In this document: piece by piece, positions 16,301 through 23,432 of the stretch
Position numbering within the stretch: the stretch's first letter is position 1
Layout of the letters: every line of letters starts with the position of its first letter
Assembly (NCBI GenBank): GCA_045579045.1
Contig: JAZNLL010000017.1
Coordinates: forward strand, 1-64,000
Reading direction: 5' to 3'
Source: Avoscillospira sp045579045
GTDB lineage: Bacteria > Bacillota > Clostridia > Oscillospirales > Oscillospiraceae
Length of the DNA: 64,000 bases
Position numbers and translations under genes: made by a program
Notes under the pieces: model-generated
The model's database searches: none
What the model was told of the DNA's origin: nothing
What the model saw: only the letters and a program-made list of their open reading frames with translations

Positions 16301-16322
16301 GAGAGTGGAGTTATGCTATAAT
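16294..16322 (+). promoter_or_regulatory. Promoter of the XerC-like gene, overlapping the right site
   Basis: TTGCGT (16294-16299) inside the palindrome, 17-nt spacer, TATAAT (16317-16322). Binding of a recombinase or repressor to the palindrome would compete with RNA polymerase. Confidence 0.6.
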
Positions 16323-16351
16323 AAAGTCATCAAGACTGTGTGAGGTGCGTT

Positions 16352-17353
16352 ATGGAGCGAAATTATGACTGTCCACAGGTCCTTCGAGAGTTTCTGACTT
16401 ATCACGAGACCATTAAGGGTCAATCAGCCAAAACCATTCAGGAATATTTTCTGGACCTGCGGATGTTCCTTCGGTTTATGGTACTCATTAAAAACGAAAT
16501 GCCCTATGATACCGACTTCGAAGCCATTCCCATTAAACAGATTGATTTGGAATTTATCAAACGAATTACAGTATCCGATATTTTTGATTTTCTGTCCTAT
16601 CTGGCTAATGATCGGATCAAGTTTGAAGATTCTCGTTCTGCAGAGTCCGGTATTGGAAACGCTGCAAGAGCCAGAAAATTATCGGCTATTAAATCCTTTT
16701 ATAAATATCTGACCGTACGTACCAAGCAGCTGACAGATAATCCCGTACAGGATTTTGAATTTCCTAAAATCCGTAAATCTTTACCGAAATATCTGACCCT
16801 GGAGGAATCCAGACGTTTGCTGGAAGCTGTGCAAGGACCCAATGAGGCTCGTGATTTCGCCATTCTGATGATTTTTCTGAATTGCGGGATCCGTCGTGCG
16901 GAGCTGGTTGGCCTCAATATTACCGATATCTATGACGACCGCATCCGTGTGGTCGGTAAAGGCAATAAAGAACGCATCGTTTATATGGGTTCAGCCTGCA
17001 AAAAAGCAATTGATTCCTATCTAATTCAGCGAAATAAGATCGTTTTAACCGATAATCGCGCACTTTTTGGCTCAAGAGACAAAAATCGAATCAGCATTTC
17101 CGCTGTCCATCGGTTGGTCAAAAAGCATCTTTTGGCTGCAGGACTGGATGCGACTCAGTTTTCTGCGCATAAGCTTCGCCATACAGCTGCAACATTGATG
17201 CTTTCCAACGGTGTTGATGTAAAAACCGTTCAGGAAGTTCTCGGTCACGAGAACCTGAATACCACGCAGATCTACACCCATATTGAGAATACAGAACTCA
17301 AAATCGCCTCCGAAGCCAATCCCATATCAAAAATCAAAATCGGGAAAGGTTAA
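16352..17353 (+). CDS. XerC-like tyrosine recombinase
   Basis: 333 aa. It has an N-terminal SAM-like domain (KTIQEYFLDLRMFLRFM), here longer than in XerD because of an acidic insert around residues 40-75, and a complete catalytic domain: Arg in NCGIRRAELVGL, Lys in VVGKGNKERIV, HKLRHTAA, LGHENLNTTQIYTHI. Probably the host XerC partner of XerD at 9258, but site specificity cannot be read. ATG 16352 has GAGGTG five bases upstream; GTG 16340 overlaps that site and is rejected. Its -35 box is part of the palindrome bounding the Rep element. Confidence 0.85.
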   Translation: MERNYDCPQVLREFLTYHETIKGQSAKTIQEYFLDLRMFLRFMVLIKNEMPYDTDFEAIPIKQIDLEFIKRITVSDIFDFLSYLANDRIKFEDSRSAESGIGNAARARKLSAIKSFYKYLTVRTKQLTDNPVQDFEFPKIRKSLPKYLTLEESRRLLEAVQGPNEARDFAILMIFLNCGIRRAELVGLNITDIYDDRIRVVGKGNKERIVYMGSACKKAIDSYLIQRNKIVLTDNRALFGSRDKNRISISAVHRLVKKHLLAAGLDATQFSAHKLRHTAATLMLSNGVDVKTVQEVLGHENLNTTQIYTHIENTELKIASEANPISKIKIGKG

Positions 17354-17363
17354 GGTGTCTAAT

Positions 17364-17669
17364 ATGAATGTTTTTAGATGCTTTGGCCTTGGCAGCGGAA
17401 ACATTATAGCCCAGCGAAATACAGTCCCGGCGATTGTAACCAAAAAGGTTGTATGTTGGTGGTTTAAGGTTAATACCAAGCCGATACGCCGTCATGCATG
17501 GGATGGAGCTATATTTCCGCATATTATTTATTTTCAGTATACAGTCAACGGAATTCAGTATCAGGGCTGCCGTTTTGTTCATTGGAATTCGCACTGTCCA
17601 ACGGAGACTGAGCATATCACTGTCTATTATGACGGTCGTGATCCGTCTAAGTATGCGGTTGTTATATAA
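17364..17669 (+). CDS. Small DUF3592-like protein
   Basis: 101 aa. The C-terminal part (YFQYTVNGIQYQG, then CPTETEHITVYYDGRDPSKYAV) resembles the beta-rich 'YxVxGxxY...G..V.V.YDP.NPS' pattern of DUF3592 proteins. No clear membrane helix. ATG 17364 follows AAGGTG; it begins 10 bases after the XerC-like stop, suggesting one transcript. Function unknown. Confidence 0.55.
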   Translation: MNVFRCFGLGSGNIIAQRNTVPAIVTKKVVCWWFKVNTKPIRRHAWDGAIFPHIIYFQYTVNGIQYQGCRFVHWNSHCPTETEHITVYYDGRDPSKYAVVI

Positions 17670-17671
17670 AG

Positions 17672-17711
17672 ACAACGCAATCATCTAATTTTCAGATGAT
17701 TGCGTTGTTTT
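17672..17711 (+). terminator. Bidirectional terminator before radA
   Basis: 15-bp stem ACAACGCAATCATCT / AGATGATTGCGTTGT, 7-nt loop, then TTTTC. It serves both converging transcripts. Confidence 0.9.
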
Positions 17712-17713
17712 CA

Positions 17714-19081
17714 TTATAAGGTGAACTCGATTGCTTCACGAATGTTCCGTACTCGGATCAGCTCCAAACCATCGGGAGTTTCAATCTGTGCAGTTCCCTG
17801 CTTCGGAATGATACATCTGGTGAAACCGAGCCTGCGTACCTCAGACAGTCGCTGGGATAGGTTGGAAACAGCACGGATCTCCCCTGTCAAACCCACTTCA
17901 CCGATGGCCGCTGTGTTGCTGTCAAAGATCTTATCCCGATAACTGGACGCCGCGGCCAGAATGACGGGCAGATCGGCGGCAGGCTCGTTGAGATGCAGGC
18001 CGCCAATAACGTTGATATAGATATCGCTGGAGGCAAGGTTCAGCCCTCCTCTCTTTTCCAGTACCGCCATCAACAGAACTGCTCGGTTATAATCAAAGCC
18101 GTCTGTGGTGCGTCTGGGCACGTTCAGAGAGGATCTTGCAGCCAGAGCCTGTACTTCCGCCAGAACAGGTCTTGTGCCCTCCATGGCGCAGGCTACGCAG
18201 GTACCGGGGGCATGGGTCGGTCTGCCGGAAAGCAGCATTTCAGAAGGATTAGGCACTTCTCTCAAGCCATTGTCAGCCATTTCAAAGACACCGATCTCGT
18301 TGGTAGAGCCGAAACGGTTTTTCGCGGCACGCAGAATTCGGTAGTTGTGTTCACTTTCGCCCTCAAAATACAGAACACAGTCCACCATATGCTCCAGAAC
18401 CTTCGGTCCGGCAATGGAACCTTCCTTGTTCACGTGACCCACGACAAATACTGTAATATTGCCGCCTTTAGCCAGCTGCATCAGAGCCATGGTGCAGTCC
18501 TTCACCTGAGAAATGCTGCCGGGAGACGAGGTGTTTTCCCGGTTGTACAGCGTCTGTATGGAATCAGCGATCAGCACATCCGGTTTCGATTCTTCGGTTG
18601 CCTCGATCAAGGCTGTCAGATCAGTCTCAGAGAGTACAAATAGGTTCTCTGTTGTGACACCAAGACGGTTGGCACGGAGCTTGATCTGCGTTTCGCTTTC
18701 CTCTCCGGAGACATAAAGCACCTTTTGCGTTTTGCCAAGATCAGAGCAGATCTGAAGAAGCAGCGTAGACTTGCCGATGCCGGGAGCGCCGCCCACCAAA
18801 ACCAGAGATCCCTTGACAGCACCGCCGCCAAGAACCCGATCCAACTCACCGAGACCGGTGTCAAAACGCACCTCGCTGTCGCAATCCACTTCTTTTAAGG
18901 TTCTGGGCTTTCGGTTCGTTCCCGATGGAGTCGCCGCTTTTACACCTTTGATTGGCGAGACTTCCTGCTCCACAATGGAATTCCACTCACCGCAGGAAGG
19001 GCATCTTCCCTGCCATCTTGGCGTCTCGTTTCCGCAGGCGGTACAATAAAATACGGATTTAGATTTCAACGTCCTGTTCAC
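17714..19081 (-). CDS. radA: DNA repair protein RadA/Sms
   Basis: 455 aa. Recombination-branch-migration ATPase. Visible: N-terminal zinc finger (CTACGNE...CPSCGEW, about 13-31), RecA-like Walker A (GGAPGIGKST, about 92-101), the RadA signature KNRFGS (about 256), and the C-terminal Lon-protease-like domain. The annotated GTG at 19081 has no spaced ribosome site; TTG 19069, giving a start MKSKSVFYC, is an alternative. The 5' end overlaps cwlD, so the two are translationally linked. Confidence 0.96.
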   Translation of the reverse strand: MNRTLKSKSVFYCTACGNETPRWQGRCPSCGEWNSIVEQEVSPIKGVKAATPSGTNRKPRTLKEVDCDSEVRFDTGLGELDRVLGGGAVKGSLVLVGGAPGIGKSTLLLQICSDLGKTQKVLYVSGEESETQIKLRANRLGVTTENLFVLSETDLTALIEATEESKPDVLIADSIQTLYNRENTSSPGSISQVKDCTMALMQLAKGGNITVFVVGHVNKEGSIAGPKVLEHMVDCVLYFEGESEHNYRILRAAKNRFGSTNEIGVFEMADNGLREVPNPSEMLLSGRPTHAPGTCVACAMEGTRPVLAEVQALAARSSLNVPRRTTDGFDYNRAVLLMAVLEKRGGLNLASSDIYINVIGGLHLNEPAADLPVILAAASSYRDKIFDSNTAAIGEVGLTGEIRAVSNLSQRLSEVRRLGFTRCIIPKQGTAQIETPDGLELIRVRNIREAIEFTL

Positions 19082-19781
19082 CCTTTTCTGTGTATAGCGT
19101 TAATGCACCGGTGATGGCACACACAATTTTTTTCTGGTAGTCCGGTTGCTGCAGCAGAGCCTCTTCCCTGCCGTTGGATAGAAAACCGCATTCCACCAAG
19201 ACCCCCGGACAGGATATTTTCTCCAACAGGTATATCGAATCTGCCTTTCTGCAGTTTCTGGTATTTTGGGGATCCAATGCTGTTTTAAGCTGTGCCTGCA
19301 TGAGATTTCCCAGTTCCCTGCTGCCGTCGCTTTTGGCGTAGAAGACCATGGCACCGGCATATTTCTCCTGTGGGAAATGGTTTTGGTGGATACTGACCAG
19401 AACGGCGGGGCGGGACTGATTGATCAGTTCTACCCTGTTCTTCAAATCAGAAATCTTTTTTTCGGAGTAGGTCTCACAGCCCTCGGAATAGATGGCGGTG
19501 TCGGTTGTTCGAACCATGCAGGTCTGCAGCCCGCAAAAGGCAGCCAGCTGGTCTAAACGAAGGGCAATCTCAAGGTTCAATCGACTCTCAGAGGCACCGG
19601 TAATACCTGTAGCGCCTCCGTCTTCGCCTCCATGTCCTGCATCGATCACGACAGTCAGCGGCATGCTTGCCATAGCAGCTGAAGCTGCGGACAGATTATA
19701 CCGTACCGCACCGAATATCAATACACAAACTGCCAAGAGCAGCGCAGCGGCGCCAATATGCTGTATTCCGTTCCGTCCCAT
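19059..19781 (-). CDS. cwlD: N-acetylmuramoyl-L-alanine amidase CwlD
   Basis: 240 aa, matching CwlD of Bacillus (237). Signal-anchor helix (about residues 8-26) followed by an amidase_3 domain: zinc His in VVIDAGHGGEDGG, Glu in SRLNLEIALRL, His in VSIHQNHFP, catalytic Glu in VLVECGFLSN. CwlD cleaves the stem peptide from muramic acid for delta-lactam formation in spore cortex, which germination enzymes need. The frame is open far upstream, but ATG 19781 follows GGGGAGGC by 8 bases. It ends inside radA (23-bp overlap) and diverges from cotJ. Confidence 0.9.
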   Translation of the reverse strand: MGRNGIQHIGAAALLLAVCVLIFGAVRYNLSAASAAMASMPLTVVIDAGHGGEDGGATGITGASESRLNLEIALRLDQLAAFCGLQTCMVRTTDTAIYSEGCETYSEKKISDLKNRVELINQSRPAVLVSIHQNHFPQEKYAGAMVFYAKSDGSRELGNLMQAQLKTALDPQNTRNCRKADSIYLLEKISCPGVLVECGFLSNGREEALLQQPDYQKKIVCAITGALTLYTEKGEQDVEI

Positions 19782-19868
19782 GCTCTCGCCTCCCCTGTTG
19801 GAGACTATGCGCATGGACGCTTTTTTATGATTATAGCACGAAATGAGCCGTATGAGAAGTGTCGTTTG

Positions 19869-19897
19869 ACACACAGATCTGTCGAAAAGCATAGAAT
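19869..19897 (+). promoter_or_regulatory. Mother-cell-type promoter for the cotJ operon
   Basis: -10 CATAGAAT (19890-19897) is one base off the SigE -10 CATACAAT and also fits SigK (CATAnnnT). The upstream ACACACA (from 19869) is a weak -35. A TTGACA at 19866 is 20 bases from TAGAAT, too far for sigma-A. Confidence 0.5.
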
Positions 19898-19936
19898 GTT
19901 CTGCAACCAACAAACCGTTCAGAAGGAGGAACCGTT

Positions 19937-20380
19937 TTGGACATGACAAACAATTGCACAGATGCACAGGGCACGCTTCCCGCCTGTGCTCCTCTGGCCA
20001 ATCCTTATGTGCCTTTCCAACAGGAGAACGCACAGACATATGAAGCTCCCATGGGGCTGGTTCGCGGAACGATGTATCCCGGTCTGGATCTGCCCTTTAT
20101 GGGCATGGTCAACCAGAAAGAAAAAAGCAACACCCTTCTGCATCAACTGCAGTCATTGAACTTTGCCGTTTCCGAGCTTGGCTTGTATTTGGACACCCAT
20201 TCCGATGATCAGGAGGCTACCGACCTGTTTAACGAATATGTGGAGCGGTATGCAGATGCGCTGAAGCAGTATGAGAGAAAGCATGGCTCAACCACGCAGC
20301 TTGGTTCTGCTCTGACAGGTCGCTACGACTGGCTGGAAAACCCGTGGCCGTGGGACTACGACGCCAACAAGGAGGGCTGA
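19937..20380 (+). CDS. Fused CotJA-CotJB spore coat protein
   Basis: 147 aa. The first ~60 residues match CotJA (LANPYVPFQQ, LVRGTMYPGLDLPF). Residues 65-147 match CotJB (LLHQLQSLNFAVSELGLYLDTHSDDQEA, ending NPWPWDYD). In Bacillus and most Clostridia these are two genes. CotJ proteins form an inner coat layer with CotJC. TTG 19937 is spaced 7 bases after AAGGAGG, better than ATG 19943. It is 3 bases from cotJC. Confidence 0.85.
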   Translation: MDMTNNCTDAQGTLPACAPLANPYVPFQQENAQTYEAPMGLVRGTMYPGLDLPFMGMVNQKEKSNTLLHQLQSLNFAVSELGLYLDTHSDDQEATDLFNEYVERYADALKQYERKHGSTTQLGSALTGRYDWLENPWPWDYDANKEG

Positions 20381-20383
20381 TAT

Positions 20384-20574
20384 ATGTTTATTTATGACAA
20401 GAAACTTCAGTATCCAATCAAAATCAAGAATACCGATCCAAAACTGGCATCGATCATTATCAGCCAGTATGGCGGTCCCGATGGGGAACTTGGAGCCTCT
20501 CTGCGGTATCTGAGCCAGCGCTATTCCATGCCCTATCCTGAATTAAAGGGTCTTCTGACAGATATCGGTACAGA
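20384..20574 (+). pseudogene. cotJC: cotJC, 5' part (split gene)
   Basis: Encodes the first 63 codons of the manganese-catalase-like coat protein CotJC (KKLQYPIKIKNTDPKLA, QYGGPDGELGASLRYLSQRYSMP, LLTDIGTE). The sequence leaves the family after TCGGTACAGA (20565-20574); the frame runs into unrelated codons and stops at 20704. The rest of the gene lies at 24767-25182. Joined at the shared ten bases the frame is intact: 191 + 406 = 597 nt, 198 aa plus stop, a normal CotJC length. AGGAGG precedes ATG 20384. Marked pseudogene only in its present unrearranged form; both halves are free of stops, which suggests it is still used after excision. Confidence 0.92.
20565..20574 (+). repeat. Left junction repeat in cotJC
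   Basis: TCGGTACAGA, repeated at 24767-24776. The four preceding bases also nearly match (GATA against GATT). The centre GGTACA can supply a two-base crossover for a serine recombinase. Confidence 0.85.
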
Positions 20575-20595
20575 GGTATCATCAGGACAGCAAAT

Positions 20596-20623
20596 GACCC
20601 GGTCAGAAATACCTGACCGGGTC
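20596..20623 (-). terminator. Hairpin ending the minus-strand selenium operon
   Basis: Perfect 11-bp stem GACCCGGTCAG / CTGACCGGGTC with loop AAATAC, just downstream of the DUF3343 stop. Only a short T-rich tail on the minus strand. Confidence 0.65.
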
Positions 20624-20629
20624 GCAGTT

Positions 20630-20869
20630 TCAGTTAGATTTCAGTATAACCTGATATTTCCCTTCGATTTCTGCATAAACAGCCTCTGTGTCCTCGTCCA
20701 GTAGGGACGGACAATGGTCTGCAGCGGTGTAAAATACACACGTTCCGCAGGAGGAGCTAAGCGCGCGGGGTACCGGTGCCATTCTGGCTGAAATACCGCT
20801 GTTTTCCAAGGCTCGATGGGTCATCAGAGCGCTGAGATGGGTGTAAAAAGTCGCTACAAACTGCATCAT
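20630..20869 (-). CDS. DUF3343 putative Se/S carrier protein
   Basis: 79 aa. A typical DUF3343 pattern: N-terminal MQFVATFYTHLSALMTHRAL, then APVPRALSSSCGTCVFY with the conserved Cys pair. DUF3343 proteins are thought to carry selenium or sulfur together with YedE/YedF and cysteine desulfurases. The start overlaps the previous gene's stop by 4 bases (ATGA), indicating coupled translation. It is the last gene of the leftward operon inside the element. Confidence 0.85.
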   Translation of the reverse strand: MMQFVATFYTHLSALMTHRALENSGISARMAPVPRALSSSCGTCVFYTAADHCPSLLDEDTEAVYAEIEGKYQVILKSN

Positions 20870-21069
20870 TTTGTCAGAATAAGACGGAAATCTTCGTCCT
20901 CCTTAGAAGATGTGACGCTATAACCTTGATTGTTTGCAAATCTGGTCACATTTTCCAAGGCACACTGATTGTCAACCAGAACCTCCAGCTGCTGGGGATC
21001 ATTGGCTTTGACTTCCTTCTGCACCATAACAACGGGCATGGGGCAGGCGTAACCTCTTGCATCTACCAT
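20866..21069 (-). CDS. TusA/YedF-like sulfur or selenium relay protein
   Basis: 67 aa TusA-type domain with the active CPMP motif (ARGYACPMPVVM, Cys about residue 8) that carries a persulfide or selenopersulfide. It lacks the C-terminal extension of full YedF. ATG 21069 follows AAGGAG; the longer frame to 21093 has no site. Placement between YedE and DUF3343 is the usual selenium-metabolism neighbourhood. Confidence 0.85.
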   Translation of the reverse strand: MVDARGYACPMPVVMVQKEVKANDPQQLEVLVDNQCALENVTRFANNQGYSVTSSKEDEDFRLILTK

Positions 21070-21070
21070 A

Positions 21071-22129
21071 TCAATTCTCCTTCTTTGCAACATTGGTAAA
21101 AGCGATCACAGCAACAACCGCAAGGCCGATGATCACAGCAATCTGACCGCGTGCGGTAGGACCGTCTGCGGAGGATGCCAGACCAAAGTTATGGCAGACT
21201 GCTGCACCAACGATCATACCGAGAACAGCCATTGCTGCATCGGAATTGCCTTCACCGGTCAAGATCAGCTGACGCAGGGGGCAGCCACCCAGAAGGATAG
21301 AACCCCAGCCGACCAGAACCATACCAAGGAAGTTCCACACACCGTCGGTGTGTGCCACGGGCTGACCAGTAAAACCGGGGTTAAAGGTTTTGAGAATCAG
21401 ATTGCCGACTACAATGGTCACAAGAATGGCAGCAAAGCCGGTGATCAGATTGAAGTCCTTGAACATAACGGCATCACGGATGCCGCCTGCCATGCAAAGA
21501 CGGCTTCTCTGGCACAGAGCGCCAACCAGACCGCCAATCAGAACAGCAGCGATCCAGGGGGCAGCCTTGGAACCGGGACCTTCTGTGCTCCATTTGAACA
21601 GTTCAGGGATGGTCAGCGTCAGAACAAACAAAGCCGCGAGAATGACAGGGAGAAGCCAACCTTCCACCTTGACCTGATTGTAGGCACGCTTCAGGCTGAA
21701 GCCCTTCTTCAGGCAGACAACACCGATCAGAATGCCCACAATAAAGCCGACCAGAGCCACCAGCGCATTGAGATCACCGCCGCCAAGACGGATCACCATA
21801 CGCAGAGGGCAGCCAAGGAACATCAGGGCACCGATCATGACAAACACACCAAGAACAAAGCGGGTCAAAGGTGCGCTGCCGCCCTTAGATTTGAATTCCT
21901 TTGCACAGACGGCCATAATCAAGGAACCAAGGATCAGACCGACGATCTCGGGACGGAAATACTGGACCACAGCAGCACCGTGGAAGCCCATAGCACCTGC
22001 AATATCGCGCAGGAAACAAGCAATGCAGAAGCCCATGTTTCCGGGGTTGCCGAGCAGGGACAATACAACAGCTGCTGCACCGATGACAACACCGCTGATG
22101 ATGACCCAAGGATTGATTTTACGTACCAT
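21071..22129 (-). CDS. YedE-like selenium/sulfur transporter
   Basis: 352 aa YeeE/YedE family membrane protein with about nine or ten helices and two GCPLR motifs (FLGCPLRMV and LLGGCPLRQL), one per internal repeat, plus conserved Cys in NMGFCIACFLRD and CQRSRLCMAGGIRD. Members move thiosulfate-like or selenium compounds. The YedF-like and DUF3343 genes in the same operon point to the selenium-associated YedE branch, but the substrate is inference. First gene of the leftward operon. Confidence 0.88.
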   Translation of the reverse strand: MVRKINPWVIISGVVIGAAAVVLSLLGNPGNMGFCIACFLRDIAGAMGFHGAAVVQYFRPEIVGLILGSLIMAVCAKEFKSKGGSAPLTRFVLGVFVMIGALMFLGCPLRMVIRLGGGDLNALVALVGFIVGILIGVVCLKKGFSLKRAYNQVKVEGWLLPVILAALFVLTLTIPELFKWSTEGPGSKAAPWIAAVLIGGLVGALCQRSRLCMAGGIRDAVMFKDFNLITGFAAILVTIVVGNLILKTFNPGFTGQPVAHTDGVWNFLGMVLVGWGSILLGGCPLRQLILTGEGNSDAAMAVLGMIVGAAVCHNFGLASSADGPTARGQIAVIIGLAVVAVIAFTNVAKKEN

Positions 22130-22152
22130 TTTACCACTCCTTATCTATTAGA

Positions 22153-22198
22153 AGAATAACGCTAAAACCAGTATAGCATTATTCTCAAAAAAAGTAAA
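22153..22198 (-). promoter_or_regulatory. yedE promoter with overlapping operator-like dyad
   Basis: On the minus strand TTTACT (22198-22193), 17-nt spacer, TATACT (22175-22170). A dyad AGAATAAcGCTA (22153-22164) / TAGCaTTATTCT (22174-22185) straddles the -10 and start point, the position of a repressor site. Regulator unknown. Confidence 0.55.
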
Positions 22199-22205
22199 CG
22201 GGTCG

Positions 22206-22234
22206 TTGACAATTTTTTAGTTTTCGCCCATAAT
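22206..22234 (+). promoter_or_regulatory. Sigma-A promoter of the cysteine desulfurase gene
   Basis: TTGACA (22206-22211), 17-nt spacer, CATAAT (22229-22234), 28 bases before the start codon. Confidence 0.7.
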
Positions 22235-22262
22235 AAAGAAAATCAGCAAACGAGGTGATTGA

Positions 22263-23402
22263 ATGCTGTATCTGGATCATGCTGCAACATCTTTCCCAAA
22301 GCCACCCATGGTTGCGGAAAGAATGTCCGAATATATCACAAACGTCGGAGCTTCGATCAATCGCTCTGTTTACGCGCCGGCGCAGGAGGCTGCGTTGGTG
22401 ACCCTGCGGCTTCGGGAGCGGATCGCAAGACTTCTGGGATACAGCGGCAGACCCAATCATGTCATTCTCACAAGTGGCTGCACCATGGGTCTGAATATGG
22501 TCATACAAGGCTGGCTGCAGCCCGGGGATCATTGTATTGTCAGCTCCATGGAACACAACGCGGTCATGCGTCCGTTGTCTGCTGTCGGTGTTGAATTCGA
22601 CCGGATACCTTGTGACAGTGAAGGCTTTTTTCAGCCGGATGATATTCGCCCTCTGATAAAGGAAAACACAAAACTTGTGATCGTAGCCCATGGCTCCAAT
22701 GTGACGGGCTCTGTTCAGGATGCGGCTGCAGTTGGAAGGATTTGTAAGGAATTTTCCATTCCTTTCCTACTGGATGCAGCACAGACGGCGGGACACATTC
22801 CGGTCAGCTTTGATGATTTCGGATGCAGTGCCATGGCTGTACCGGCGCACAAGGGCTTACTTGGCCCCAGCGGAATCGGTGCATTGATCCTATCGGCCGA
22901 GTTTGCAAAGAAACTCCCTCCCCTGATCGTTGGCGGTACAGGCTCTGCTTCTCACACAGAAGTACAGCCCAATTTTTTGCCGGATAAATTTGAGTCCGGC
23001 ACGCCAAACCTGCCCGGAATATATGGATGGGAAGCAGCTTTGGAATTTCTGGAAAACCGGACTGTCGATGCCATCCGCAGCCACGATATTGCAATTATGC
23101 GGCAGTTTCTTTCCGGTATAGCCGAAATCGACTGTGTTCGACTTGTGGGAACTGCAGACACCTCCCGCCGTGTTGGCGTATTTGCGTTGGATTTTCAGGA
23201 GCAGGACAATGCGCTTGTCGGCGATCGGCTGGAAAAAGAATTTGGCATATTGACCAGATGTGGCCTCCATTGCGCCCCCAATGCCCACAAAACAGTCGGA
23301 ACATATCCACAAGGTGTTGTCCGTCTCAGTACCGGCTGGGCAACAACAGAAGACGATATTGATCAAGCCTTGTGCGCCATCAAATCCATCGCTCAGGGCT
23401 AA
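22263..23402 (+). CDS. Cysteine desulfurase family protein (element copy)
   Basis: 379 aa class V aminotransferase fold, PLP-dependent. Seen: N-terminal YLDHAATSFPKPP, SSMEHNAVMRPL, the PLP pocket LLDAAQTAGH, PLP lysine in VPAHKGLLGP (about residue 199), and catalytic Cys loop TRCGLHCAP near 337. It takes S or Se from cysteine or selenocysteine for carriers such as the neighbouring TusA/DUF3343 proteins. Closest to the TIGR01977 subgroup. Divergent from yedE, with its own promoter and GAGGTG site. A paralogue lies at 59867-60994. Confidence 0.9.
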   Translation: MLYLDHAATSFPKPPMVAERMSEYITNVGASINRSVYAPAQEAALVTLRLRERIARLLGYSGRPNHVILTSGCTMGLNMVIQGWLQPGDHCIVSSMEHNAVMRPLSAVGVEFDRIPCDSEGFFQPDDIRPLIKENTKLVIVAHGSNVTGSVQDAAAVGRICKEFSIPFLLDAAQTAGHIPVSFDDFGCSAMAVPAHKGLLGPSGIGALILSAEFAKKLPPLIVGGTGSASHTEVQPNFLPDKFESGTPNLPGIYGWEAALEFLENRTVDAIRSHDIAIMRQFLSGIAEIDCVRLVGTADTSRRVGVFALDFQEQDNALVGDRLEKEFGILTRCGLHCAPNAHKTVGTYPQGVVRLSTGWATTEDDIDQALCAIKSIAQG

Positions 23403-23432
23403 AAGCAGACCGAAAGGTCTGCTTTTTTTATA
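23401..23432. terminator. Bidirectional terminator between desulfurase and recombinase
   Basis: AAAAGCAGACC-GAAA-GGTCTGCTTTT followed by TTTAT on plus, A-rich on the other side. Confidence 0.88.

Noticed and set aside
19866..19897. Sigma-A promoter TTGACA...TAGAAT before cotJ
   Set aside because: Spacer is 20 bases; the SigE/SigK-like reading of CATAGAAT fits a coat operon better.
20384..20704. A complete 106-aa protein starting at the cotJC start
   Set aside because: Codons after 20574 have no family similarity and run over the hairpin of the opposite operon; it is the split 5' part of cotJC.
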